Assembly (NCBI GenBank): GCA_003212335.1
Contig: QCQA01000002.1
Location: 186,001-250,000, forward strand
Source of the DNA: SAR86 cluster bacterium AG-447-A08
GTDB lineage: Bacteria; Pseudomonadota; Gammaproteobacteria; Magnimaribacterales; Magnimaribacteraceae
Direction: 5' to 3'
Length of the DNA: 64,000 nt
A model generated the notes under the pieces. The model was given only the letters and a program-made list of their open reading frames with translations, did not search any database and was not told the origin of the DNA. This document shows positions 10,601-17,742 of this stretch, piece after piece. The stretch's first letter is position 1, and every line of letters starts with the position of its first letter. The translations under genes and the position numbers were made by a program.

Positions 10601-12664
10601 TCTTCTAAAGGAGTTCCAAACCTAGTAGTAGATTTCACAGAAGTTTTTGCACGAGGTATTCCTAAAACAAATCTCAGTGACTACTTTACAGTTTCAACTG
10701 CTAGTAATGGTAACTATTTTACGGAATTAACTTTCACAGGAGCTAATCTAACCACCTCTGATGGTACTTCTTTTAATAAAGTTGTAGCTCCATTTAAGGT
10801 TGCTTCTTCAACAACTCCAGTTGTCTATATAAATAATGCTGTTACTGTCTCTGAAGCCGAAGGTTGGAATCAAATCGAACTAAAATTAAGTAAACCTGCT
10901 ACAGAGACATTTACACTTCAATATAAATTTGAAGGTGGTACTGCAACAAAAGATGAAGATTATTGGTGGTGGTCCAATGAATCTGGTTATAGGTCAATCA
11001 CCTTTGTTGAAGGTCAATCAACGGCTGTTATAAATGTAGATATACGAAATGACAGTACTGTAGAAGGAAATGAAACCTTCAACATTAACTTACAGGTTGA
11101 TTCTGATTCTGTTGGTAAAGTTATCTTACCTACTACTACAACAATTGTAACGATAAGCGATGATGAGTCACTTTCTTCATTTGATTACACATCATTTGTA
11201 GACAAGGTTATAACAAAGATAAGTTCTAAACTTTCTACTGAATTAAAAGTATTGACTGATGCTAATTCTGCAACTCTTAACTCTAGTTCAACTAGCTTTA
11301 CAGATATACTTTTAAGTAATAGTGATATATCTGATATTTCAACTTATTTATCAAATGAAATAAGTGAAGATTCCTCGCTTTATGATCCAATTACAACTAA
11401 TCTTGTAAATTTAATTAATACATATATTGAATATGTAAGAGGCCCCAACGGGATTAGAGATTCTCTTAAAATTAATGGCCCAGACATGGCGAAAGACTTT
11501 GCGGCTCTAGCTGTAGCTTTTAATGAGATTAATTTATCTGAATTTACATCAACAAGTAATGATGCATTAACTGCTTCATTCATTGCTGATATTCTTAGTG
11601 ATTCTGGATTTAAGTATAATGCAGCAACTACTGCCCAGCCTTCTATGGGATTAACCTATGATAGGACTATTTCTACAGATGCAGATGCCTACTCCATGGG
11701 CGGTTTCCCGGCAGGTGTTGAAGCAAACCTTTATGTTCCAAACGACGGAGAGGCTTCAATTGGTACCTCTGGAGCTGATACACCAAACGTAACCAACAAC
11801 AATGGAACTGTTTACTTTGGATTAGAGGGTAATGATGTTATTACAAAAACTGCAGGCGGAAATGTAGCTTTCTTTGGAGGCCCTGGTAATGATAGGCTTA
11901 TAGAGAATACTGATGGCCTTCAAAGTAGAGATTTCTTTGATGGTGGTCCTGGTGATGACATTTTGCATACAGATCACGGCACCCAAACCTTCTACAGAGG
12001 CGGTAGTGGGAATGATATATTTGTATTGGATGTTGATGCATCTCATTTTGATAGTGGTAATTCATTTAATATTCATAATACACATATACCTGGTATTAAA
12101 TCGACTGATATTGAAAATGGTCCATACATAATTGATGATTTCCAAGATGGTATTGACAAGATTGGTCTTTTTGGAAATTGGTCAGGTAAAACTATCGTCA
12201 TACAACAAGGTACCGGTGATTTTTCAAATCACACCTTTTTGATGAAAGGGACTGCTGAGAAAGGAGGAGATTCAGATTTCCATTATTGGGCTATTCTTTG
12301 GAATACTTCAGCTTCAACAATTTCTTCAGATGATTTTGTATTAGTTGATGCTAGTTACAATACTTCCACATTAAGTGGAGTCACATTAAGCACAAGCGCA
12401 TCAGATGCCGGATATAACACAGAAGATGGTGAGCTTAGAATAGACGGACAGGGTTCTGATGATGCCTTCTATCAATCTGGTCTGATTGATGATGGACAAG
12501 GCATAAGTTTTGAAAACATTAATTCTCCAGATCCAGTTTTTGAGGTTAATGATTTCGATAATCTTTTAGAACAAAACCTGGATTCATCTAACGAAGAGCT
12601 TATACCTGTTGTAATTGATGAAATTGAAGAAGAAGATATTTTAATATCTATAGATATCATTTAA
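1619..12664 (+). CDS. Giant modular RTX-type secreted protein, probable type I secretion substrate/adhesin
   Basis: 3681 residues, low in Cys and rich in Asp, Gly, Thr and Ser. Modules in order: leader with a lipobox-like LASC ending at Cys59, then a Gly run; cadherin/Ig-like repeats (75-375); an EF-hand-like DLDGDGIKDANEPE loop (about 395) and helical region (to 950); a cupredoxin-like domain (951-1061); cadherin-like repeats; a second cupredoxin-like domain (1381-1491) with Cys, His and Met ligands; RTX-like repeats near 1620-1670 and 2059-2141; another cadherin-like unit (2340-2470); a second EF-hand-like loop (about 2620) with helical region; Calx-beta (3068-3183); RTX-like repeats (3382-3471); an acidic tail ending in hydrophobic residues. 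The five-fold motif PxDxNxDNxY marks cadherin-like units. The RTX repeats and the type I secretion genes directly downstream support export as an adhesin-like surface or extracellular protein. The target is unknown. Confidence is high in the architecture and low in the function. Confidence 0.9.
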   Translation: MGDIRQKDLNKFELNTTEELKRKLIETLRDTNKTKQVIQLNGRSSLIFANLAALTLASCGGGGGGGSSAPTPVASISNASFSFTEDEPSTFSISRNDSSVTISIGTIPEGITLTASDGTVLTNGLELTSDQLSNISFSTVPNLNGALNLTINASDGTSATLTFNIAAVNDEPVLEVNSFTFTEDVAGSFNVSVTDVDGDALSISVETLPTEGTIALADGTLLAVGDTLSTTDLEGLIFTPNENANSDISSIGDFVLSITDAAGTFSNSITLVVNAVNDAPTLGSIDAVTVNETVAADTTLLTLVGSDVDGDTLSYSLSGDDADLFNIDSSGNVSFKVSPNFQNPSDANLDNTYSLNIVATDSGGLTATSAVIINILDVKPSGQAIDGYLVGATVWVDLDGDGIKDANEPETTTDKTGAFEFIDDIPAGTDIYVEGGYDLGTGKPNEQKFKLTTSITGDGSEALVISPVSTQISRAYAKTGVTLEDAQKKVAQAYGLDQAFENLTNFDPIELAYSATTNDQAKAALTAQARNIMVSSLGELSKKVSEYFSTEIAPTTRQQISDIFKFGTQTLRYSSWDSGVDLNEQPRIVIELDGFEDLLASTSETFNDKIVEAILASEDLTKLFEMKTDGSGQFDTVISNATAAIILEIKNLILSEMGFDPATNFTTFKSLDGYTGETVTFLGATKTMGEWAVIMVDILDSQQPDPYTGRVNFGPEGGVTDMVGKYYAEQMVKMVRLMETMTGLTFENMTDAQIDEIVDMGFEYQRGNTFNDSWSRWVPFDEFGQELWSQNIWFNYSGERLRYDSNGNQIDGNTGQWQLTAEQVKAYLKDPTLQLKDGNWGNEFTTYNWTTKTGDLGVYLALAEGRTPEEVTALMQSISATPDSIKNFTDILTASFAQGTKVFTSLVTSALDFTLDKFEKFVEKTLEYQNDEVWLSKEALGIPVSTVKTVTIPVADVTISVTVVDGKFHFDGQIASATTLKSGATYTFDQSDASNAGNPLRFSETIDGTNNGGTEYTTGIAVIGNPGEEGAATQFAISDVTASSLYIYSEAAVGMGNETLMTATPAVTMELQTIKGIGWQIDPNYGDLNPVIDEIGNFSYAITGGQDAALFRISDQGTISFKDTAPNPSSPNDSDGNGEYLITITVTDNADGFTQDIEYVLKFPDWDDSRNYSSDAHPTLDTNQQVIVIEEGKWAADTGHYDENTQQNVRLELGVKLNITGLDDTSWVDLRRFDDQGNPIKDNQFFNIREHDGNWYLNFENPTGLPVFDYESPKDANGDNVYELVLQLRDYGSGTELGTTVELIVVVTDSQNDISPTLVGNGPDNDDYSFNVSEYQAPVANLTTVEKNGVTLESYFVSGDAYSTSIRADNVWDTVYTTEPVEDQTIIVTVVGEEGNRKYYFDGVEAPNLSLKAGATYTFDLSDPSLEGHPLRFSETADGTHGGGEQYGTEWSGEPGSEGAYIKLDVEDWSPDTLYYYCEQHAGMGGSGSITTIDAVRVYPTVDDVKALTFGGETETTITGGADADKFYIFRPDGNNEVDLVLFKTRPEFSNPTDANGDNIYEIEVTKTGSNGESVTQTYTIEVREASEDESAPLDAPGSALILEISEEADSLTDDNSNRNIAGTDEGDVFSKRDLDNGSKYVDGGLGDDVFPAGDDFLTGGGGSDTFLISMDRMEDVNRLGIVDDSQPYVEGRKEGIFGYDQNRDGTLDLATELNHAWVNVVYDFTPGVDKIALSTYGWTGTNIPSLRSEDVSYIQGTGDLASHTLVVINNAQTLDRGWTDGGVAAVLLNTDASSIVKGTDEIVVGAKYENILGNIGEAIGATTTTITGPNGEDVEVMQLSNGQYVFVYASYQAADNKMLYQNLALSLSGELYVPRGDGPDFESPQDGNKDNIYEFIFQGATFSDLKLTQEQWGGYNVDWENSTRTSDIAFTVFLEVKDNIADNVGKISIAEADFFTTSDANGDAVLDTKLVDLVFSQISAVQGSLQDIDMKAIAEEINFDFSFFATADARTQAEDWFDDYQDRSFEDFGRELEETFERNLLSKYSSYTNADSLTNLTGTAENDTISGTDLKETIFGKKGDDTISGGAGDDVIFGDQGADTIDGGIGADSIDGGAGNDTIIIGQGLDVLDGGSGNDKFDFTNITDLPEFVKGGSGTDTLVLAGLSSSGLETDDGPDADSLPDYTGIDLNKLVSIKETWKYTDDAGNEVSEEGWRNRVESIESIDLRDSQSQINVDGGSTVFNDILNISWDALQRMSWDSRTWTIRGDDTDTVRLLGHEYTYDSGGGNLKTEFEPFRFKGTSTEDGITYNVYELWDGRVKIESGITVIYGRRELGKAVAGENVRPDFWYQYKTVYENSVAVFGAVKDSWDRDGDTITYSLDTSMPDSVLFNIDSTTGEVTFKVAPNYEAPVSISSGASSVGTEESDFSSFDQNMLRQYNQYQIKVIGDDGSGESNATTSQTIYIDVRNLPDYDGYDSSNKIPFFKDMWGAGAKFIDDAADQSIQIKGFDLDFDTLTWTLIGVSNTDGAWGEMEGGETGGAIADAPLSLSSTGLLTPKSTLSYEDGKTWFFVYVQITDGKSTPVKKQFYFQVEDTLGDGSLMVNGTAMIGSYALGDATIWQDLDNDGVKDAGEPETTSNLEGKFSLAITKSDTDAPILASGGTDMGSGLANNSLLKINSNLKLTSGRDWGEYSLGPVSTISYNMQRIDRSLEDKTTVTDLLKVFGMDPLWMDGDGNFYGERFYDIRERLDGQTSVGEWETFNLNLYTLNNLVTLLGDAASKSAVQIITDALADVNSKVAGTSNTSGVSSASLTNSQLTSIKQTAFTAAMESIAELVTGQTTYDGFRLAEKNAVQITDHEGSLNVLHTPSFSVSDGTLTLDSGGIEINQAALQSAINLEAGSKGLKVSVEVGTLPTTAQTIEFVGKLIDGSNSTIDTGERAIEVRFQVLVDPTQEVGSPQYVYVPESSDITVIYTGEDGTSTSTTVTHSGNMVTVETSSKGVPNLVVDFTEVFARGIPKTNLSDYFTVSTASNGNYFTELTFTGANLTTSDGTSFNKVVAPFKVASSTTPVVYINNAVTVSEAEGWNQIELKLSKPATETFTLQYKFEGGTATKDEDYWWWSNESGYRSITFVEGQSTAVINVDIRNDSTVEGNETFNINLQVDSDSVGKVILPTTTTIVTISDDESLSSFDYTSFVDKVITKISSKLSTELKVLTDANSATLNSSSTSFTDILLSNSDISDISTYLSNEISEDSSLYDPITTNLVNLINTYIEYVRGPNGIRDSLKINGPDMAKDFAALAVAFNEINLSEFTSTSNDALTASFIADILSDSGFKYNAATTAQPSMGLTYDRTISTDADAYSMGGFPAGVEANLYVPNDGEASIGTSGADTPNVTNNNGTVYFGLEGNDVITKTAGGNVAFFGGPGNDRLIENTDGLQSRDFFDGGPGDDILHTDHGTQTFYRGGSGNDIFVLDVDASHFDSGNSFNIHNTHIPGIKSTDIENGPYIIDDFQDGIDKIGLFGNWSGKTIVIQQGTGDFSNHTFLMKGTAEKGGDSDFHYWAILWNTSASTISSDDFVLVDASYNTSTLSGVTLSTSASDAGYNTEDGELRIDGQGSDDAFYQSGLIDDGQGISFENINSPDPVFEVNDFDNLLEQNLDSSNEELIPVVIDEIEEEDILISIDII
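4470..4800 (+). other. Cupredoxin-like domain 1 of the giant protein, copper ligands lost
   Basis: This segment encodes residues about 951-1061, which align by eye with the second copy at 5761-6090. Both share a GATYTFD strand, the PLRFSE motif and a closing GMG. The positions that hold the copper-ligand pattern in copy 2 are replaced here: GHPLRF reads GNPLRF, and YYYCEQHAGM reads YIYSEAAVGM. Only the Met survives. The fold is probably retained without type 1 copper. Confidence 0.6.
5761..6090 (+). other. Cupredoxin-like domain 2 of the giant protein, ligand pattern intact
   Basis: This encodes residues about 1381-1491. The sequence shows a His in GHPLRFSE and a closing CEQHAGM, that is Cys-x2-His-x2-Met, the ligand spacing I recall for amicyanin-type blue copper proteins. 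The domain type resembles cupredoxin-like modules common in marine bacterial and phage structural proteins. Copper binding is inferred, not shown. Confidence 0.6.
7795..8040 (+). repeat. RTX-type calcium-binding nonapeptide repeats within the giant protein
   Basis: Residues about 2059-2141 contain a run of GGxGxDxhx units (GGAGDDVIFG, GGIGADSIDG, GGAGNDTIII, GGSGNDKFDF). These are the hemolysin-type calcium-binding repeats typical of type I secretion substrates. Weaker arrays lie at 6475-6630 and 11765-12030. Confidence 0.85.
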
Positions 12665-12666
12665 TC

Positions 12667-13767
12667 TTGAAAAAAATTCTGTTCTTACAAGGACTGTTAA
12701 TACAGTCCTTGTTGGTTTTAGGCTCAGAGTTTGAATTTATAGATAGTAATATTCTTTATAATCTAGAAGATCCTTTTGTAATTGGATTTTCCTATGGAAG
12801 GTATGATGATTCATTAGATATACTTAATTATGCTGATAAGTTAAATTCTACCAAACCTAAAAAAGCAACTACTGATTCTTACTTTATAAGTTATCAAATT
12901 AACAAATTTAAAATAGCCTATGAGTCTTTTAATTCATCTGGATTAGTTGAAAGACTTACTCAACCCAAGTCATTAGAAACAAATGTTAATGGCGAGTCTT
13001 TTTCTATTGCCTATAAGTTTTTAGATTATGATAAAAGATTCATTGAAATGGGATTCTTTATAAAAGAAGAGAAGCAGGAACCAGTGAAAATTGATTGTTA
13101 TGCCTTTGGTTCTACTGTTCTTGGAGGTTCATGTAACGAAGCTCAGTTAAGAGTTCTAGATAGTGATATTTATAAATCTTCAGGAGAACTAGTTTATAAG
13201 CCTGTATTAACAACATCTGGAGAGTCAGATTCCGAAGGTATTTATTTAAGAATAATTCCTAAATCATTGAATTTATTAAGTTTTGTACATACATTCTCTT
13301 ACAAAACAAGCGAAGTAAATCAACGCTTTCAGTCTGATATATTAAATACGACAGATACATTTATAAGAGGTCTAAATATAGAAGGCAGGAATGCTGGAGA
13401 TTTACTTGATCAATTTAAAAATGAATTACCCCAAGAAACACCTTGGAAAGAAAATCGATTCAAATATTCCGTCAGTAAATTACTGCCCATCGGGAAGAGT
13501 TTTGCGCTATCAGGCATGTACAGCTTTATAAAAGTTAAGAGAAAAGATTACATAAATAACCCAACTAAAGAGGACTTTAACAATAACCACCTTGTAGACC
13601 TATCACTTTTCTACGGAATAAATGATAATAGTTTACTTTATATGAGGCTTTCAGCTTCCTCAAATTATTTACTAGGCGAAAACCCTTTAGCCTATAATAG
13701 AAGGTCAAATCACTTATTTGACCATCCATACGGACAATTGAGTGCAGGATTACTTATTAACTTCTAA
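12667..13767 (+). CDS. Predicted outer-membrane beta-barrel protein of the secretion locus
   Basis: 366 residues starting at a TTG two bases after the giant gene's stop. No other in-frame start would keep the hydrophobic signal sequence (residues 2-19). After cleavage the mature protein shows alternating aromatic and polar strands and ends in GQLSAGLLINF; a terminal Phe is typical of outer-membrane barrels. I do not recognise the family. Its place between the secreted protein and the transporter genes suggests a surface partner: an anchor, plug or accessory pore for the giant protein. It could instead be an unrelated porin-like protein. There are two Cys in the middle third and no lipobox. 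Confidence 0.75.
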   Translation: MKKILFLQGLLIQSLLVLGSEFEFIDSNILYNLEDPFVIGFSYGRYDDSLDILNYADKLNSTKPKKATTDSYFISYQINKFKIAYESFNSSGLVERLTQPKSLETNVNGESFSIAYKFLDYDKRFIEMGFFIKEEKQEPVKIDCYAFGSTVLGGSCNEAQLRVLDSDIYKSSGELVYKPVLTTSGESDSEGIYLRIIPKSLNLLSFVHTFSYKTSEVNQRFQSDILNTTDTFIRGLNIEGRNAGDLLDQFKNELPQETPWKENRFKYSVSKLLPIGKSFALSGMYSFIKVKRKDYINNPTKEDFNNNHLVDLSLFYGINDNSLLYMRLSASSNYLLGENPLAYNRRSNHLFDHPYGQLSAGLLINF

Positions 13768-13775
13768 TAATTACT

Positions 13776-15101
13776 ATGAAACTCCTCACTACATTCATTG
13801 TACTGACTTTTATCGGAAGTAAGTTAAGCTCAGACGATTTGCTTAATCCGTACATGGATCAAAGCGAGTATTCGGTCTTTGCCCAACAAGTTAGCGATGC
13901 GGTAAGTGATCACCCAGAATATCTTTCCTCATTAGACTCTCTGAAAGCAGCAGGAGCTAACTTAAAGGGTTCAAAATCAAACTTATTACCTCAAATTAGA
14001 CTAATAGTAGATTCTAATAATCAACTTGATAAGAGTTTTGAAGACGGATCCAACAATTTATTTGAAAAATCAAGATCAGATCATAAAACTGACGCGACTA
14101 TAACTGTAAGCCAACTGCTTTATGACTTTGGTGCTACAAGCAATGATATTTCTAAATCTGAAGCTTTGTTTGATGCAAAAAGAGCTGAATTGTCTTCAAC
14201 TATACTGGATCTGATATACAGATCAGTTATTAGCTATATTAATGTTGCAGCTTATACTATTTTTACTAACACCATTAATGATTCATATGAAAGGCATACA
14301 GCAATAAAGCAACGTATAGAACAAAAAGTTGAAGGAGGACTGTCTGCCCCGCGAGAGCTCAGCAGAGCTCAAGCTAGACAAGCAGAGGCTTACGCAAAAC
14401 TGATTACGGTGCGCCAAAATCTTAGTAAAGCTATTTCTGAATATAGAATTTATTTTCCTACTAGTGCATTACCTAGAAAACTTCCACCTCAAAATATCGA
14501 TCTTAGAATTAGAACACTCGATGAATCTCGAGATCTCATGATGCAGAGTAATCCAAATATTTTAAGAGCTATTAGTGCTCTTGAAGCCTCAGTTTTCAAT
14601 ACTAAAAAGGTAAAAGGGGAATCTTTACCTAGACTGGATTTAGAGATTAGAGGTAGTCAATATAATTTATCTGAACAATCAGATGAATACGATGTATATT
14701 CTGGTCTAAACCTCTCCTATGATCTTTATACTGGTGGAAGAATAAGTGCTCTTAACGAAGAAGCTCAAGCAGAATCTAATGCTTATATGAATAATAAAGA
14801 TGCAATAATTAGAAAGGTAGAAGCAGAAATGAGTAATTCACTCCAAAATATTAAGCTAATACCTGAAAATATAGAGGCATATCAGAACGCCTATAAAGCC
14901 AATAAACAATCTCAGTTTTATGCAAATGAACAATTTCAAACTTCAAACGTTCTATTACTAGATTTATTACAAACAGAAAGAGATTTTTTAGAATCTTCAC
15001 AAGCTCTTATTGAGGCATTAAGGTCATCACAAATTGAAAACTACTCATATATGAAGCTTACTGGTGAATTGGGAGATAAATTTAAATTGAGAGTAGATTA
15101 A
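13776..15101 (+). CDS. TolC-family outer-membrane efflux protein of a type I secretion system
   Basis: 441 residues with an N-terminal signal sequence (cleavage near residue 18). The rest is the long helical, duplicated architecture of TolC-family proteins: an early HPEYLSSLDSLKAAGANLKG segment, SNLLPQI, a Leu-tyr-asp-fgat strand segment, and in the second half SLPRLDLEIRG and LSYDLYTGGR motifs. The length matches the family. It forms the outer-membrane channel through which an ABC transporter and adaptor export an unfolded substrate. It starts eight bases after the barrel gene and its stop overlaps the ABC gene (TAATG), so all are probably one transcript with the giant protein as substrate. 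Confidence 0.9.
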   Translation: MKLLTTFIVLTFIGSKLSSDDLLNPYMDQSEYSVFAQQVSDAVSDHPEYLSSLDSLKAAGANLKGSKSNLLPQIRLIVDSNNQLDKSFEDGSNNLFEKSRSDHKTDATITVSQLLYDFGATSNDISKSEALFDAKRAELSSTILDLIYRSVISYINVAAYTIFTNTINDSYERHTAIKQRIEQKVEGGLSAPRELSRAQARQAEAYAKLITVRQNLSKAISEYRIYFPTSALPRKLPPQNIDLRIRTLDESRDLMMQSNPNILRAISALEASVFNTKKVKGESLPRLDLEIRGSQYNLSEQSDEYDVYSGLNLSYDLYTGGRISALNEEAQAESNAYMNNKDAIIRKVEAEMSNSLQNIKLIPENIEAYQNAYKANKQSQFYANEQFQTSNVLLLDLLQTERDFLESSQALIEALRSSQIENYSYMKLTGELGDKFKLRVD

Positions 15102-16807
15102 TGAAACTTATAGATCATTGGTTCTGGTCTGCATTTTTAGAAAATAAGCAGACTTATTACAAAGTAATGCTAGCAGCTACTTTAGTTAATTTTATGTCTG
15201 TAGGAAGTTCTATTTTCATCATGGTAGTCTACGATAGAGTCCTCCCAAATTCTGCTTATGAATCACTATATGCTTTAACTATTGGCATGGCTCTGGTGAT
15301 TGTTTTTGATTTTATTTTAAAAATGCTAAAAACCTACTTTATTGACTATGCTGGCGAATATGTAGATAAAAATGTTGGAGATACTATTTTTAATAGATTG
15401 CTTGACGCACCAACTGCGGTTGTTACAGGTCCAGTCGGAGCTACAGCTAATACTTTCAAGGAGTTTGATTCTGTAAGGGATTTCTTCACCTCAGCAACTC
15501 TCTCACTTATAGTAGATATTCCTTTTATCTTTTTATTTATATTCGTCATCTATCTAATTGCTGGTCCTCTAGCCTATATCCCCTTAGTGGCGGTTCCAAT
15601 AGTATTACTTATTGGTATTTTACTGCAGCCATTCCTTGCACGAGTAAGTGAGGATCTTGGACAACATAATCAAGAGAAACAATCCGTTCTTGTTGAGACA
15701 ATAACTGGTATAGAATCAATTAAAGTTCTAGGAGGAGGGGATCTAGTCAAAGGAAGATGGAAAGATGCTGCTACTAAGCAGTCCAGCAGGAGTAGATTGT
15801 CGAGAGCACTGGCCCAGATAGCGGTAAATTCTGCTCAATCCGCTCAACAAATATGTCTCGTAGGTATTGTGTTTTATGGAGTTTTCTTGGTTTCAGAAGG
15901 AACAGTAAGCATGGGAGGTATGGTTGCAGCAGTTTTATTGTCATCTAGAACACTTGCGCCCCTGGCTCAAATAGCGAATCTTTTTGGCAGAGCAAATAAT
16001 GCTAAAGCATCTTATAAGCGTTTAGCTTCTTTTATGGATGAGACACAGGCTGATGATGTATTCGAAAAAAATAAGAATGCAATTCGAAGGGAAAAGTTAG
16101 GTGGATTAGAATTTAAAGATACCACTTACCGCTATCCAGGAGCAGACTTAGATACTTTAAGAGGTATAAACCTTAATATAAAAGAAGGAGAAAAAGTTGC
16201 GATACTAGGAAGGAATGGCTCTGGTAAAAGCACTTTAATGAAACTGGCTTCAGGTCTCTTTAAAGCCTCTGATGGATTGGTAATGTATGATGGTGTTGAT
16301 ATAAAACAGTTACATACAGACGATCTTTCAGGATCTGTTGGAATTGTTTTACAAGATGTTCAGTTATTTTCAGGAACAGTTAGAGAAAACATAACAATGG
16401 GTAGAGAAGAGATTTCTCAAGATGATTTAGTGCATGCAGGGAAATTATCAGGATTAGATGAATTTATATCAAAAATACCAGGCGGTTATGATTTGCAACT
16501 ATCTGATGGGGGTAAGGGTCTTTCCGGTGGACAAAGGCAGGCAATTGCTCTTGCTAGAGCTATAGTGCACAAACCCTCTCATTACATCTTAGACGAACCT
16601 ACATCAGCGATGGATATGAATGCTGAAAATCTTTTCATCAATCAAGTAAGATCAATTTTGCAAGAATCAACTATGTTAATAGTTACTCATCGAATGCCAT
16701 TACTAAACCTGGTTGACAGGATAATAGTAATGAATGAAGGGCAAATAGTAGATGATGGTCCTAAAGAAGAAATAATTCAAAAGCTTAATCAGCCGAGACA
16801 ATCATAA
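15101..16807 (+). CDS. Type I secretion ABC transporter (LapB-like), lacking the N-terminal C39-like domain
   Basis: 568 residues: an N-terminal transmembrane domain (residues about 20-300) and a C-terminal nucleotide-binding domain with Walker A GRNGSGKST (about 369), signature LSGGQRQ (about 473), Walker B HYILDEPTS and an H-loop VTHRM. The opening SSIFIMVVYDRVLPN resembles the LapB-type permease/ATPase family that exports giant adhesins. Those proteins are usually about 700 residues because of an N-terminal C39-peptidase-like domain, which is absent here, as in PrtD/HasD types. It energises export across the inner membrane. TAATG overlaps join it to the TolC gene before and the adaptor after. 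Confidence 0.92.
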   Translation: MKLIDHWFWSAFLENKQTYYKVMLAATLVNFMSVGSSIFIMVVYDRVLPNSAYESLYALTIGMALVIVFDFILKMLKTYFIDYAGEYVDKNVGDTIFNRLLDAPTAVVTGPVGATANTFKEFDSVRDFFTSATLSLIVDIPFIFLFIFVIYLIAGPLAYIPLVAVPIVLLIGILLQPFLARVSEDLGQHNQEKQSVLVETITGIESIKVLGGGDLVKGRWKDAATKQSSRSRLSRALAQIAVNSAQSAQQICLVGIVFYGVFLVSEGTVSMGGMVAAVLLSSRTLAPLAQIANLFGRANNAKASYKRLASFMDETQADDVFEKNKNAIRREKLGGLEFKDTTYRYPGADLDTLRGINLNIKEGEKVAILGRNGSGKSTLMKLASGLFKASDGLVMYDGVDIKQLHTDDLSGSVGIVLQDVQLFSGTVRENITMGREEISQDDLVHAGKLSGLDEFISKIPGGYDLQLSDGGKGLSGGQRQAIALARAIVHKPSHYILDEPTSAMDMNAENLFINQVRSILQESTMLIVTHRMPLLNLVDRIIVMNEGQIVDDGPKEEIIQKLNQPRQS

Positions 16808-17742
16808 TGAATAAGTTAAGAAATTTGTTTTCCACACCTAAACCTGATCTTATTTTGTATGTCATCTTGCTTTTCTTTATTTCTTTTTTTATCTGGGCTT
16901 CAAGAGCTGAATTAGAAGAGGTAACTAGAGGTAATGGTAAGATTATTGCCTCGAGCAAATTACAGGTTATCCAAAACCTTGAAGGAGGTATCATTAATGA
17001 TATTGCTGTAAGGACAGGGGATAGAGTCTCAGAAGGGGATTTATTAGTAAAATTAGATGAAACAAAATTCTTAGGAGATCTCAATGCAGCCCAACAGCAA
17101 CTAAAATCTCTAGATCAATCACTTGCATTATTAGAAGAAGAAAGATTGATCCTTGAGCCTCTTGTGGATAGCAATGTAGAACCTCGAATTAATTTAATAA
17201 GACTATTACAAAGAATCTCTACAGCAGAATCAGAATATCAAGCTACCTTAGACCAAATACCAAATTTAGAAGATAAGCTAAAAAGAACCAATGTAACAGC
17301 CCCAATGGATGGAATAGTTAATCGCATTCTAATAAATACAACAGGTGGTGTAGTTCAACCAGCCAGCCCCATTCTTGAAATGATTCCTTTAAATGATGAA
17401 TTAATACTTGAAGTAGAGGTTTCACCAACAGACATTGCTTACGTTATAAAAGGTCAGAAAGCCATCGTTCAGCTTAGTGCCTTTGATTTTGCAGTATATG
17501 GAAGCCTAGAGGGGGAGGTTTTAAATGTTAGTGCTGATACGGTTTCTAAAGATGATGGATCTACATGGTATGTATGCTTGGTAAGCATACCTGCTGATGG
17601 AGTCACGAGCATGTCCAGAGAACTACAATTACTTCCAGGAATGCAAGCAACAGTGAATATAGTAAGTGGTAGTAAAACTATCTTAAAATATTTATTACAA
17701 CCTGTTACTAATATTAAAAATAAAGCTTTCAGAGAAAGATGA
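16807..17742 (+). CDS. HlyD/LapC-family membrane fusion protein, short form
   Basis: 311 residues with one membrane anchor (about 14-32). A lipoyl/barrel-sandwich half follows (RGNGKIIASSKLQVIQNLEG, then VRTGDRVSEGDLLVKLD), then a short coiled coil (about 90-175), then the return half (NVTAPMDGIVNRI) and a beta-barrel region. HlyD-family adaptors of type I systems are usually 400 residues or more, so the periplasmic hairpin is much shortened. It bridges the ABC transporter and the TolC-like channel. Its stop overlaps the next gene (ATGA). Confidence 0.9.
   Translation: MNKLRNLFSTPKPDLILYVILLFFISFFIWASRAELEEVTRGNGKIIASSKLQVIQNLEGGIINDIAVRTGDRVSEGDLLVKLDETKFLGDLNAAQQQLKSLDQSLALLEEERLILEPLVDSNVEPRINLIRLLQRISTAESEYQATLDQIPNLEDKLKRTNVTAPMDGIVNRILINTTGGVVQPASPILEMIPLNDELILEVEVSPTDIAYVIKGQKAIVQLSAFDFAVYGSLEGEVLNVSADTVSKDDGSTWYVCLVSIPADGVTSMSRELQLLPGMQATVNIVSGSKTILKYLLQPVTNIKNKAFRER

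Noticed and set aside
7795-12030. Regular GGxGxD-coding repeats considered as tandem DNA repeats or a CRISPR-like array
   Set aside because: The repeats are in protein-coding register, vary at DNA level and lack uniform spacers; they are RTX repeats.
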